Of a stretch of DNA of 64,000 bases, positions 23,688 through 32,473 are shown piece after piece. This DNA comes from RGIG6353 sp045594565 (GTDB taxonomy: Bacteria > Bacillota > Clostridia > Oscillospirales > SIG627). Location of the stretch: positions 1 to 64,000 of the forward strand of contig JAZNYT010000002.1 in assembly GCA_045594565.1 (NCBI GenBank), given 5' to 3'. Position 1 is the stretch's first letter, and each line of letters begins with the position of its first letter. The position numbers were made by a program, and so were the translations under genes. Below the pieces are notes generated by a model. The model ran no database searches. It was not told the DNA's origin and worked only from the letters and a program-made list of their open reading frames with translations.

Positions 23688-24701
23688 ATGAAAAAAATCA
23701 CAGCACTTTTACTTTCGCTCCTTATGCTCACGGCATTATTTGCAGGTTGCGCAAAGGAAGCGGTTGACCCCGTTGAACCCGACCTTCCCATCGAGGAAGT
23801 GGAAGATGCTCCAAAGGTTGCGGAGCTTACGCGTGTAGTTGCCTTGAAAGGCCCCACAGGTATGGGAATGGCGAAGCTTATCAGCGACGCCGACGGCAAG
23901 TATTCCTTTGAGCTCACCTCTATGCCCGAGGACGTAACATCTGCTCTTATTTCCAAAACCGTTGATATCGCGGCAGTGCCTACAAACCTTGCGGCAACTC
24001 TCTATAACAAAACAAAAGGCGGAGTTAAGGTAATAGCACTCAATACTCTCGGCGTTCTTCACATCGTGAATTCAGACGGTACCGTAGCTGGTCTTTCCGA
24101 CCTCAAGGGCAAGACGATCGGTGCTACAGGTCAGGCATCAACTCCCGAATACATTCTCCGTTATCTTCTGAAGGCAAACGGAATCGACCCCGATACCGAC
24201 GTTACCATTAACTTCTATACCGACCACGCAGAGCTTGCAACTCATATGATAAGCGGAAACGTGACGATAGGTATGCTTCCCGAGCCTCAGGTAAGCACGG
24301 TTCTTATGAAGAATGCAGACTGCAAGGCGGTAATTGACCTCACCGACGAATGGAACAAGGTTTCAGACGGCTCGGCACTTGTACAGGGATGTATTGTTGT
24401 AAGAAGTGAATTTTTAGAAGCATACCCCGATTCAGTTAAGAATTTCCTTGCGGAATATAAGGAATCCGTGGTATTTGCAAACACCTCTGCCGATGCTCCT
24501 GCAACAGTTGCAGAGCTTGGAATCGTTGGCAGTGCGCAGATTGCGGAAAAGGCAATCCCCGGCGCAAACATCTGCTTCGTTGACTCAAACGACAATATGA
24601 AGGAAAAGCTTTCGGGCTTCCTTGCAGTGCTCTTTGAAGCTAATCCCAAGTCGGTTGGCGGAGCGCTTCCTCTTGACGATTTCTATTTTGAAAACAAATG
24701 A
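23688..24701 (+). CDS. ABC transporter substrate-binding lipoprotein (NitT/TauT/SsuA-like)
   Basis: A 337-residue lipoprotein with signal peptide and lipobox LFAGC (Cys at about 21), followed by an acidic linker. The mature part is an NMT1/SsuA-like periplasmic-binding fold ('LKGPTGMGMAKLI', 'AAVPTNLAATLYNKT', 'DLKGKTIGATGQASTPEYILRYLL'). Family substrates include nitrate, taurine, sulfonates, pyrimidine precursors and riboflavin; none can be chosen here. Its stop overlaps the permease start (ATGA). Confidence 0.87.
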   Translation: MKKITALLLSLLMLTALFAGCAKEAVDPVEPDLPIEEVEDAPKVAELTRVVALKGPTGMGMAKLISDADGKYSFELTSMPEDVTSALISKTVDIAAVPTNLAATLYNKTKGGVKVIALNTLGVLHIVNSDGTVAGLSDLKGKTIGATGQASTPEYILRYLLKANGIDPDTDVTINFYTDHAELATHMISGNVTIGMLPEPQVSTVLMKNADCKAVIDLTDEWNKVSDGSALVQGCIVVRSEFLEAYPDSVKNFLAEYKESVVFANTSADAPATVAELGIVGSAQIAEKAIPGANICFVDSNDNMKEKLSGFLAVLFEANPKSVGGALPLDDFYFENK

Positions 24702-25459
24702 AAATAAAATTCAAAAAAACTTTATTAGGATTTTTATCCGTGCTTTCCTGGGTGGCAGTATGGCATTTTGCAGCTATCAGGATTGGAAAATCCATATTGC
24801 TTCCCACACCTCGTGAAACGGTTGAGGTATTCCTTGCCATTACCCAAACAGGCGAATTTTGGCTCACCGCTTTAACCTCCCTTAAAAGCGTGTTTTCGGG
24901 AGCACTTGCGGGTGTACTGCTGGGACTTATAATAGCGCTGCTTTCCTACATAAGCCCCCTTTTGAAGTACCTTTTTGCACCCCTTCTTTCTCTTGTCAAG
25001 GCAACGCCTGTAGCGTCCTTTATTATCCTTGCTCTTGTTTGGCTCGGTAAGGACGTAATACCTTTCGTTATAGCCTTGATGATGGTAGCACCTATCGTTG
25101 CCGCAAATCTCTACGAGGGACTTGTGGCGGTGGATACACAGCTTTATGAGGTAGCAAAGCTCTACGGCTTTTCCTTCCGTAAAAAATGGAGGATGCTCTA
25201 CCGTCCGTCACTGCTTCCGTATTTTTTGTCGGCGGTAAAAAGCGGAATTGCGCTTTCCTGGAAGGCGGGAATTGCCGCCGAGGTGCTTTGTACCCCCGAA
25301 AATTCAATCGGTAAATACCTCCACGAATCAAGACTCTATCTTGAATATCCCACACTTTTTGCCTGGACTCTGACGGTTATTATTCTCAGCTTCTTTCTTG
25401 AAAAGGTAGTGGTATGGGCAATAGAAAAGCTACTTGGAGGGGGGCAGAAAAAAGTATGA
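24698..25459 (+). CDS. ABC transporter permease (SsuC/TauC-like)
   Basis: A 253-residue inner-membrane protein with about six helices and the BPD_transp_1 domain. The EAA-like loop is 'LYEVAKLYGFSFRKKWRMLYRPSLLPYFLSAVKSG', which docks the ATPase. It belongs to the same NitT/TauT importer as the flanking genes, overlapping both by 4 nt. Confidence 0.88.
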   Translation: MKIKFKKTLLGFLSVLSWVAVWHFAAIRIGKSILLPTPRETVEVFLAITQTGEFWLTALTSLKSVFSGALAGVLLGLIIALLSYISPLLKYLFAPLLSLVKATPVASFIILALVWLGKDVIPFVIALMMVAPIVAANLYEGLVAVDTQLYEVAKLYGFSFRKKWRMLYRPSLLPYFLSAVKSGIALSWKAGIAAEVLCTPENSIGKYLHESRLYLEYPTLFAWTLTVIILSFFLEKVVVWAIEKLLGGGQKKV

Positions 25460-26025
25460 TAGAAATAAAGAATCTGGAAAAAAGCTTTGGTGACAAAAAG
25501 GTTATAAAGAGCTTTTCTCTCGACGTCGCGCCCGATGAGCGCATAGCTCTCATAGCCTTTTCGGGTAGCGGAAAGACAACGCTTCTACGTCTCGTTTCGG
25601 GTCTTGACAAAAAGTACAACGGCAGGATAAACGTAAAAGGCAAGGTGTCTTATATGTTTCAGGAGGACAGACTTTTTCCCGAAAGCACCGTTCTTGAAAA
25701 CGTCCTTGCAGCTTGTGACTCGGTGGAATTATCCGAAAAGCTCCTTTCTGCAGTTGAGCTTTCTGAATGCTCGAGGATGCTGCCCCGTGACCTTTCGGGT
25801 GGAATGAAAAGACGTGTCGCTCTGGCAAGAAGCCTTGCCGCACCCTTCGACATCCTTCTCCTCGACGAGCCCTTTACGGGTGTTGATGACGAAACCAAAG
25901 CGCGAGTTGCCAAAAACATTTTACCCTTCCTCAAAGGAAAAACAGTTATACTTGTTACTCACTCACCCGAAGAAGCAGAGCTTCTCGGATGCGAGGTCTT
26001 GCGCTTGGAAAATGGATTTATATGA
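25456..26025 (+). CDS. ABC transporter ATP-binding protein (SsuB/TauB-like)
   Basis: A 189-residue ATPase: Walker A 'FSGSGKTT' (the usual leading Gly is replaced, reading A-F-S-G), Q-loop 'MFQEDRLFPE', signature 'DLSGGMKRRVALARSL', Walker B 'ILLLDEPF', and switch His 'VTHSPEEA'. It is short for the family (usually about 240-260), lacking a C-terminal extension. The ATG at 25456 overlaps the permease stop. Confidence 0.88.
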   Translation: MIEIKNLEKSFGDKKVIKSFSLDVAPDERIALIAFSGSGKTTLLRLVSGLDKKYNGRINVKGKVSYMFQEDRLFPESTVLENVLAACDSVELSEKLLSAVELSECSRMLPRDLSGGMKRRVALARSLAAPFDILLLDEPFTGVDDETKARVAKNILPFLKGKTVILVTHSPEEAELLGCEVLRLENGFI

Positions 26026-26028
26026 CGA

Positions 26029-26061
26029 AAGAGCAGTTCATACGAACTGCTCTTATTTTTT
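26029..26061 (+). terminator. Terminator of the ABC operon
   Basis: Stem AAGAGCAGTTC (26029-26039), loop ATAC, arm 26044-26054, then a T-run. It abuts the convergent spoIVA stop. Confidence 0.88.
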
Positions 26062-27538
26062 AAAGAATTATGCAAATAAGACCGTTTGACCCTTCGTTTA
26101 TTATCCTTTGCAGAGTTTCTCCGATCTTCTTTCTGGTGTCCTCGGGCATATGGTCGAGCTTGGAATTAAGTCCCTCGTTCACAAGACAGTGAAGAGACTT
26201 CCCGAACATATTGGATTCCCATAGCTTTAAGGGATTTTCCTCAAAGGCACCGAGCAGGTATTTTACCATTTCCTCAGATTGCTTTTCACTGCCGACTATC
26301 GGATTTATTTCTGTTTTTATCTTAGCCTTTATCATATGTATGGTGTCGGCGGATGCCTTCAGCTTTACTCCGTATCCTCCCGACTGCTTTATAATTTCGG
26401 GCTCTTCCAGGGATAAGTCTTCAACGCTCGGAACAACTATTCCGTATCCGTTTTCCTCTGCGGATTTCAAAGCATCTGCAATCTTATCATAGGTTTTCTT
26501 TGTGCCCGAAAGCGTACTGACGAGTGATAAAAGCTCCTTCTTTGAGGTTATTTCTTCGCCACTTAAATCACTTGCAACGCTATAAAAAAGGTCTTCGCCT
26601 ACGTCAACGCGGAGAGTGCTTTTTCCTGTACCGAGGTCTGTATTGATAACCGTTGCCTTCTCAATTATATCACATTTGCTCATCGCCTCGCAAGCGCCGT
26701 GAACGGATGCGACACAGGTTATTTTCTCTGCGGTCTCACGCATAGCAGAGCTTAAAGATTTTCTGATTTCGGATTTTTCGTCAAGCACAGAAAGCCAGGA
26801 TGGGGTGCATATTTCAAGCTCGGTTACGGGGAACTCGAAAAGACAAAGCTCCAGTATATGCTCTATATCCTTGCGGTCAAGCTCTGTGCAGTTTATAAGC
26901 GCTACGGGTACTGAGTGCTTTTTCTCAAGCTCAAGGGCAATCTCAATACTTGAATCGGAGTCGGGATACTTTGAGTTTACAACTATAACGAAAGGCTTAC
27001 CGGTTTTTTTCAGGTCGGCAATAACTCTTTTTTCGCTTTCCTCAAAGTCTTTTCTCGGAATCTCTCCAAAGCTTCCGTCGGAGGTAATGAGAACACCTAT
27101 TGTGGAATGCTCTTCTATAACCCTTTTAGTACCCGTTTCAGCCGCAACCTCAAATGGAAGAGGGGAGGCGGACCAAGGTGTCATTACCATTCTGTCCTCT
27201 CCGTTTTCGCGAAGCCCTTCAGCGCCATTGGCTATGTATCCCACGCAGTCTATCATCTTGACGTTGAGAGACGCCCCTGTATCAAGAGTAATGCCTACCG
27301 CTTTTTCGGGAACGAACTTGGGCTCTGTAGTCATAACCGTCTTACCCGAGGCACTTTGAGGCATTTCGTCGGTTGCTCTTGCTCTCTCACTGTCACTCTC
27401 GATAGCGGGCAGAACAAGCTCCTCCATAAATTTTTTTATAAAGGTGGATTTACCTGTTCTGACAGGCCCCACAACGCCTATGTAAACGTCGCCGTTTGTT
27501 CTGGCTCTGATATCCTCATATATTCTGGTATTCGTCAT
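26060..27538 (-). CDS. spoIVA: Stage IV sporulation protein A
   Basis: A 492-residue TRAFAC-like ATPase that polymerises on the forespore outer membrane as the base of the spore coat. The N-terminus 'YEDIRARTNGDVYIGVVGPVRTGKST' contains the Walker A, 'MIDCVGY' the Walker B-like motif, and the C-terminal end ('NEGSNGLICIIL') is the conserved membrane-localising tail. Length matches the family (492 in B. subtilis). Ribosome site GGAGGAAGG. A SigE-type promoter lies upstream. Confidence 0.95.
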   Translation of the reverse strand: MTNTRIYEDIRARTNGDVYIGVVGPVRTGKSTFIKKFMEELVLPAIESDSERARATDEMPQSASGKTVMTTEPKFVPEKAVGITLDTGASLNVKMIDCVGYIANGAEGLRENGEDRMVMTPWSASPLPFEVAAETGTKRVIEEHSTIGVLITSDGSFGEIPRKDFEESEKRVIADLKKTGKPFVIVVNSKYPDSDSSIEIALELEKKHSVPVALINCTELDRKDIEHILELCLFEFPVTELEICTPSWLSVLDEKSEIRKSLSSAMRETAEKITCVASVHGACEAMSKCDIIEKATVINTDLGTGKSTLRVDVGEDLFYSVASDLSGEEITSKKELLSLVSTLSGTKKTYDKIADALKSAEENGYGIVVPSVEDLSLEEPEIIKQSGGYGVKLKASADTIHMIKAKIKTEINPIVGSEKQSEEMVKYLLGAFEENPLKLWESNMFGKSLHCLVNEGLNSKLDHMPEDTRKKIGETLQRIINEGSNGLICIIL

Positions 27539-27568
27539 ATACCCTTCCTCCGCATTCTTTTTTTGTAA

Positions 27569-27597
27569 AGATTATGCAAAAGTGTCGTGCAATATTC
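27569..27597 (-). promoter_or_regulatory. SigE-type promoter of spoIVA
   Basis: On the minus strand GAATATT (27597-27591), 14-bp spacer, CATAATCT (27576-27569). This fits the Bacillus SigE consensus (KMATATT, 14-15 bp, CATAC-A-n-T) in the -35, the spacing and the CATA core. spoIVA is a known SigE target. Confidence 0.65.
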
Positions 27598-27648
27598 GAA
27601 AAACAAAAAAATTAACAAAAAAATAAAGGCGAAAATTAAAAAATAATC

Positions 27649-27677
27649 TTTTCAAATCGACAATTATGTGATATACT
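27649..27677 (+). promoter_or_regulatory. Probable promoter of the nrdR operon
   Basis: A weak -35 TTTTCA (27649-27654), 17-bp spacer and TATACT (27672-27677). Confidence 0.5.
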
Positions 27678-27728
27678 GTCTATGTCTTAAATAAAATATT
27701 CTAAACTTATATAAAAAGGTGAACAGTT

Positions 27729-28187
27729 ATGAAATGTCCCGCATGCGGATTTGCAGAAAGCAAAGTACTTGATTCCCGTCCCACAGAAGAAGGGGGCGCA
27801 ATAAGAAGACGAAGAGAATGCCTCTCCTGTCAGAAAAGATTTACCACCTACGAAAGACTTGAGGTAATGCCTATCATCGTAGTAAAGAAGGATAAGTCGA
27901 GACAAGCGTTTGACCGCACCAAGCTTATGAACGGTATGATACGAGCTTGCGAAAAGCGTCCTGTAACAATGTCCGAGATAGAACGCGCGGTTAACGATAT
28001 AGAAGCGAGTCTCAACAACTCACTTCAGACAGAGGTAAGCAGTACCGTAATCGGTGAGCTCGTTATGGAAGAGCTTAAAAAGATTGACGAGGTTGCATAC
28101 GTGCGCTTTGCCTCGGTATACAGACAGTTCAAGGATATCAACACCTTTATGGACGAGCTTAAACTTCTCCTGAAAAATCAGGATTGA
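27729..28187 (+). CDS. nrdR: Transcriptional repressor NrdR
   Basis: A 152-residue ribonucleotide-reductase repressor: N-terminal zinc ribbon ('CPACGFAESKVLDSRPTEEG', then 'RRECLSCQKRFTTYE') and ATP-cone domain ('VVKKDKSRQAFDRTKLMNGMIRAC'). It senses dATP/ATP and represses nrd genes through NrdR boxes. Length and motifs are canonical. It heads a run of cell-envelope genes, 16 nt before the next gene. Confidence 0.95.
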   Translation: MKCPACGFAESKVLDSRPTEEGGAIRRRRECLSCQKRFTTYERLEVMPIIVVKKDKSRQAFDRTKLMNGMIRACEKRPVTMSEIERAVNDIEASLNNSLQTEVSSTVIGELVMEELKKIDEVAYVRFASVYRQFKDINTFMDELKLLLKNQD

Positions 28188-28203
28188 CCGAAAGGATAGA
28201 TAA

Positions 28204-29196
28204 ATGAAATCTCCATCACAAATTAAAGTTTCAACTATCAGCTTTATAGTAGCTTTGATTTTATCCATTGCAGTATTTGGATTTATTGCCTTTTTCGCAA
28301 TATCAAGCTTTCTCCAAACAGAGCCCGTTGACCCCAATGACGATGAAATTACCTCGGAGTTCAATAACAAGGACCCCGAATCGGCAGAGGTTATACCTCC
28401 CGAGGAGATAGAAAAGATAGAAGGCAACAGCTTTTCTGTACTTGTTGCAGGCTACGGTCTCGGGGAGGACTCCTTTGACGCTATGGTGGTTGTCGACGTA
28501 AACAAGGAAGAGCAAAAGGTCACCATATACCCCATTAACGTAGATACAAAGGTATATGTAGGTCACGCCGACGGTATGGGTAACCTTAATATCAGAATGG
28601 GCGATCTTATAAAATACGAGGATATGCAGTACACCGTTGATAAGATAAAGGCAACCACAGGTCTCAAGGTGTCAAACTTTATCACCTTTACTGCCGAGGG
28701 CTTTATCGAAGCCTTTGATAAGTTCAACGAAAACGGTGACTATACATACGTTGTTCCGAAGGATATGGAGCATTTCTATGCAGATGCCCCCGAAATAACA
28801 GAAACACCCGAAGCTCCCGAAGGCACTGAAGTTGAAGAAGCGGAGGACTTATCGCAATATAACATCTCCTTCAAGAAGGGCGATAAGCTTACGTCGGGTC
28901 TCGACATTTACAATATGCTCAGATACAAGGGAGATTCCTCCTCCGACCGCATAACAAGACAGGCATCTTTTGTGCGCGACGTTCTCCAGAAGATTATTCC
29001 CAAGCATTTCAAGGAGGGAAATCTTTCAAAAATAGTGGTTGATGCACAGGCACTTGCAAAGCTTACAGAGTCTATTTCTACCAACATAACGGTTGGTACC
29101 TTCATCACCGAAACCTTTGACCTTATTTCCAAGATACCCGAATTTTCCTTCGGAACTTCGTCGAAGTTCACAAACGGTATCACTAATTTCAAATAA
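28204..29196 (+). CDS. Divergent LytR-CpsA-Psr (LCP)-like membrane protein
   Basis: A 330-residue protein with an N-terminal membrane anchor (about 8-36), an acidic linker, and an extracytoplasmic domain resembling LCP: 'FSVLVAGYGLGEDSFDAMVVVDVN', then 'GLDIYNMLRYKGDSSSDRITRQASFVRDVLQKI'. LCP enzymes attach secondary polymers to peptidoglycan. Some usual Arg/Asp residues ('R.DTMML') are altered and an acidic T/E/P insert is present (about 198-220), so activity is doubtful. Confidence 0.68.
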   Translation: MKSPSQIKVSTISFIVALILSIAVFGFIAFFAISSFLQTEPVDPNDDEITSEFNNKDPESAEVIPPEEIEKIEGNSFSVLVAGYGLGEDSFDAMVVVDVNKEEQKVTIYPINVDTKVYVGHADGMGNLNIRMGDLIKYEDMQYTVDKIKATTGLKVSNFITFTAEGFIEAFDKFNENGDYTYVVPKDMEHFYADAPEITETPEAPEGTEVEEAEDLSQYNISFKKGDKLTSGLDIYNMLRYKGDSSSDRITRQASFVRDVLQKIIPKHFKEGNLSKIVVDAQALAKLTESISTNITVGTFITETFDLISKIPEFSFGTSSKFTNGITNFK

Positions 29197-29220
29197 AGAA
29201 AACGTTAAAAGGGGAAGAAT

Positions 29221-29793
29221 ATGAAAAAAATAACAGTTGTGTTGGTTGCCGTTTTACTTGTCGCATCGGTTATCGCCGCACTTTTTTCAGTAAGCGCCGA
29301 ATATTCCGATTCCGACCCCCTTGTTACTCTCAGCTACATAAACGAAACGGTAATACCCAAGATTACAGAAGAAGTCAAGAATGCGGTTCTTGCAATTGTT
29401 GACGAGAAATATGCACCCAAACAGGAAGAACCCGAAAAACCGGAAGAGCCGGAAGTACCTGCAGAGCCGGAGGTGCCGACTGCTACAGCAGAAGAACTGG
29501 AAAGCCTCAGGTATGCAGTTGTATTTCTGCAAAAAGGGCAAAAGCTTATGGCAACGGGTGCCGAAACCTCCTCTCTTGAGGTAATTCTCAGAGCAGGAAG
29601 CGTCGTAGCGGTATCTCCCTTCGACGACCAAGGAATAGCCGACCTTACCTCCTCCAAGGAGCTTTATAATAACGACCCCCTTGTAAAGAACGACTATTGT
29701 ATCATTCCGAGAGGAAGTGACGGTAGGGGCATATTTGCCGAAAACGGCGATGCCTACATTCTGGTGAGAGGAGAGTATGAAATTGTTCAATAA
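29221..29793 (+). CDS. Secreted hypothetical protein with a Pro-Glu repeat
   Basis: A 190-residue exported protein of unknown function: signal peptide (about 1-26, ending SA), a short helical part, a P-E-rich repeat (about 62-84), then a small globular domain ('LRYAVVFLQKGQKLMATGAETSSLEVILRAGSVVAVSP...'). It overlaps the next gene by 17 nt, which also has P-E repeats. Probably acts at the cell surface with its neighbours. Confidence 0.72.
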   Translation: MKKITVVLVAVLLVASVIAALFSVSAEYSDSDPLVTLSYINETVIPKITEEVKNAVLAIVDEKYAPKQEEPEKPEEPEVPAEPEVPTATAEELESLRYAVVFLQKGQKLMATGAETSSLEVILRAGSVVAVSPFDDQGIADLTSSKELYNNDPLVKNDYCIIPRGSDGRGIFAENGDAYILVRGEYEIVQ

Positions 29794-31888
29794 CAACAAA
29801 GCCAAGAAGATGATTCGTGTAATAGCCCTTATACTTGCAGCGCTTATGGTGCTTGGTATGGCGGTTATTGCTTTGGAAGCATTGGCAGAAGACGAAATTT
29901 CAACAACAGAAACTGTTGAACAGACCGTTAGCGGAGAGGAAATCTCCGCTGACGAGTCGGACGTCACCGAAACACCCGAAACAACACAACCCGAGGAAGA
30001 AGAGACAGAAAAGACCGTTATTCCTGAACTTCCGTCGGGTTATTCTTATCTTACCGACCCATCTCTCACACCCAGAAACTTAAACGGTCTCGTTCCTCAC
30101 CTTGATACTGTGACTCACTCCGTAAGAGTGGGAATATACTACATCTACGGCTCCAATAATTGCCTTGCATTCAGCCACAATATTTCCTCCGATAAAGGAC
30201 TCGTTTTTTATACTACAATGAATGACGAGTATATTTTCTATAAGACAAGCGAAAAAGGCGTTACGGTTATGCGTGATTTCTCTGCCGCTAAAAATTCTGC
30301 CGACAGATATTATCACACCACCAGCGGAAATACACATATTATATATCACTGCATCACAAAGGAAAGCGTTGCTCTTGACAAGGTTGACGAAACCATCGAG
30401 GTCTTTCGCTCGAAGCTTCCCGAAAACACTGTGATATTTCCTCTTTACGTCGACGGTAAAGCCTATATTGGCGTTGGCACCTATAAGGATAAAGCTGCAT
30501 CAGAAGCCGATTGCCCTAATATGCAGAGCCTTCTCGGTGTCGAGTTTGTGCCCCGTACCCCCAACAATTCTTCTGTCAGCGTAGTGGAGACCGTAAGCGG
30601 AAAGATACTTTTTAAGATTGATACAACAAGCCACCCCCTTTACGTGCGACCCATTCAGGACGGCAAAGAAGAGAGATATATCAAAAGTGCGGTAGGAAAT
30701 ATTTTCGACGGCACCTTCGAATATAAGACTACCATCGACGGACTGTATCTCGTAAATATTCTTGATATTGAAGACTATATAAAGAGCGTTTTACCTTATG
30801 AGATTTCGGCATCCTGGCCCGAGGAAACCCTCAAAGCCTTTTCGATAGTTGTCCGCTCCTATACCCTCGCCATGCAGTACAAAAATCATCGCAAGCAGGA
30901 CTTCGATATGTGCGACGAAACACACTGTCAGGCATACCGCGGAAGACTCCGTTCAACCGATAAGACGGATGCGGCAGTGGTCGCAACCAATAATATAGTA
31001 CTAGCCTATGACTCCAAGATATGCGAAGCCTTCTATCATGCAATTTCGGGCGGTGTTACCGAATCTGCCGAGCTCGTGTGGGGGGGCAAAGGCTATGACT
31101 ATCTCGTATCACAAGCTATTCCCGATGAAAAATACGAGAATTATACCAACGGCATATGGAAATTTGAGGTATCCGAAAAGGAGCTTTTCGATTATCTTGC
31201 GTCAAACTCAACCGTGTCAAAATACGTTAAGCACCCTATAACCTCGGTAAGAATATCGAAATATACCGATGCAGGTTACGCATACGAGCTTGAAATCGTT
31301 GACGAAAGCGGAACTGTTTCCACCTTCACTAAATGTGATAACGTAAGAACTATTCTTTCAAAATACTGTAAATCCGCCAGACTCACCATAGGTAAATCTA
31401 CAGGAGTCAAGGTGAACGACGGAGAAAGCGTTGTGATTGACCCCTTAAACGTAATTGCTACCGATAAGGACGGAAACCCTGTCCGCTATACTGCCCCCGT
31501 GGGAGACGGCGGAAAGGGTAAGACGGTTATCAGCGGAAAGGGCGAAATCAGCGAGCTTAAATCGGATAACAACAACTACGTTATATCGGGTACAGGCTGG
31601 GGACACGGTGTAGGACTCAGTCAGTACGGTGCAAGAGATATGGCGAATAACGGATATAAATGGCAGGAAATTGCCCTCTATTTCTTCCCGAAATCCTATC
31701 TTGCACATCTGTCCGACCTCTCAACTCCCATAGAGGACATAAATGCTCCTGTTGTTCCCGAACCCGAACCCGAGCCGACTCCCGAACCTGAACCGGAGCC
31801 CGAACCCGAGCAAGATCCCGAAGAGGAAGATGAGGAAAAGCCTGTTCTCCCTGAAAAAGAACCCTTCAAGCCTATTAAAATTGTATAA
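29777..31888 (+). CDS. Large SpoIID/LytB-domain protein
   Basis: A 703-residue secreted protein: signal peptide (about 1-38), acidic T/E linker, an N-terminal region of unknown fold (about 75-300), and a SpoIID domain (about 320-440; 'IEDYIKSVLPYEISASWPEETLKAFSIVVRSYTL' holds the likely catalytic Glu). A conserved C-terminal end 'GTGWGHGVGLSQYGARDMAN' is followed by a P-E repeat tail. SpoIID proteins are lytic transglycosylases, needed in engulfment or in amidase activation. It is much longer than SpoIID (about 340) and has extra domains, so this is a LytB-like relative. Confidence 0.85.
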   Translation: MKLFNNNKAKKMIRVIALILAALMVLGMAVIALEALAEDEISTTETVEQTVSGEEISADESDVTETPETTQPEEEETEKTVIPELPSGYSYLTDPSLTPRNLNGLVPHLDTVTHSVRVGIYYIYGSNNCLAFSHNISSDKGLVFYTTMNDEYIFYKTSEKGVTVMRDFSAAKNSADRYYHTTSGNTHIIYHCITKESVALDKVDETIEVFRSKLPENTVIFPLYVDGKAYIGVGTYKDKAASEADCPNMQSLLGVEFVPRTPNNSSVSVVETVSGKILFKIDTTSHPLYVRPIQDGKEERYIKSAVGNIFDGTFEYKTTIDGLYLVNILDIEDYIKSVLPYEISASWPEETLKAFSIVVRSYTLAMQYKNHRKQDFDMCDETHCQAYRGRLRSTDKTDAAVVATNNIVLAYDSKICEAFYHAISGGVTESAELVWGGKGYDYLVSQAIPDEKYENYTNGIWKFEVSEKELFDYLASNSTVSKYVKHPITSVRISKYTDAGYAYELEIVDESGTVSTFTKCDNVRTILSKYCKSARLTIGKSTGVKVNDGESVVIDPLNVIATDKDGNPVRYTAPVGDGGKGKTVISGKGEISELKSDNNNYVISGTGWGHGVGLSQYGARDMANNGYKWQEIALYFFPKSYLAHLSDLSTPIEDINAPVVPEPEPEPTPEPEPEPEPEQDPEEEDEEKPVLPEKEPFKPIKIV

Positions 31889-31891
31889 ACA

Positions 31892-31919
31892 AAAAAAGAG
31901 AGACTCGTCTCTCTTTTTT
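31892..31919. terminator. Bidirectional terminator
   Basis: Palindromic stem with A-tract, GAGAGAC, then GTCTCTC and a T-tract, between the convergent SpoIID-domain and Nudix genes. Confidence 0.88.
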
Positions 31920-31925
31920 GTTTGT

Positions 31926-32465
31926 TTATTTATTTTTTAGCTTATACCAGACCTTCATAACAAGGCTTTGAGTTTTTCCGTCGTCAATTTCTCCCGTCAT
32001 TACCATTTCCACCGCTTTTTCGAGGGGGATTTTCACAACGTCAAGGAATTCATCCTCATCGGGATTTGACTCTCCTGCGTGAAGTCCCGTTGCCATATAG
32101 AGCCTTATGTTCTCGTCGGAGAAGCCTGCAGTAGAAATAAAGTCACCCATATATTCTATGCAGTCAGCGGTGCATCCCGTCTCCTCTTTCAGCTCTCTTA
32201 CCGCACAAAGATATGGGTCCTCGTCCTTGGTATCAAGCTTTCCTGCAGGAAGCTCCAGAAGCTCACGTCCGAGAGCGTATCGGAATTGCCTTACCATTAT
32301 AAGCTCATTTTTATCCGTAAGGGGAGCAACACAGGCAGCCCCCTTGTGTCTTACAACGTCTCTTGTGGCTATAGCGCCGTTTTCAAGCTCTACAGTATCA
32401 AGATATACCTTAACAACGTATCCGTCGAATTTTAGTTCACTTTTTATTTGCTTTTCCGTATGCAT
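31926..32465 (-). CDS. Nudix hydrolase, ADP-ribose pyrophosphatase type
   Basis: A 179-residue Nudix enzyme with N-terminal beta strands ('VVRHKGAACVAPLTDKNELIMVRQFRYALG') typical of NudF ADP-ribose diphosphatases, and the Nudix box from 'GKLDTKDEDPYLCA' to 'RELKEETGC' (one residue longer than the G-x5-E form). It would hydrolyse ADP-ribose to AMP and ribose-5-phosphate. It follows the dGTPase gene after 8 nt, so both are in one nucleotide-housekeeping operon. Confidence 0.9.
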   Translation of the reverse strand: MHTEKQIKSELKFDGYVVKVYLDTVELENGAIATRDVVRHKGAACVAPLTDKNELIMVRQFRYALGRELLELPAGKLDTKDEDPYLCAVRELKEETGCTADCIEYMGDFISTAGFSDENIRLYMATGLHAGESNPDEDEFLDVVKIPLEKAVEMVMTGEIDDGKTQSLVMKVWYKLKNK

Positions 32466-32473
32466 TTTACACC

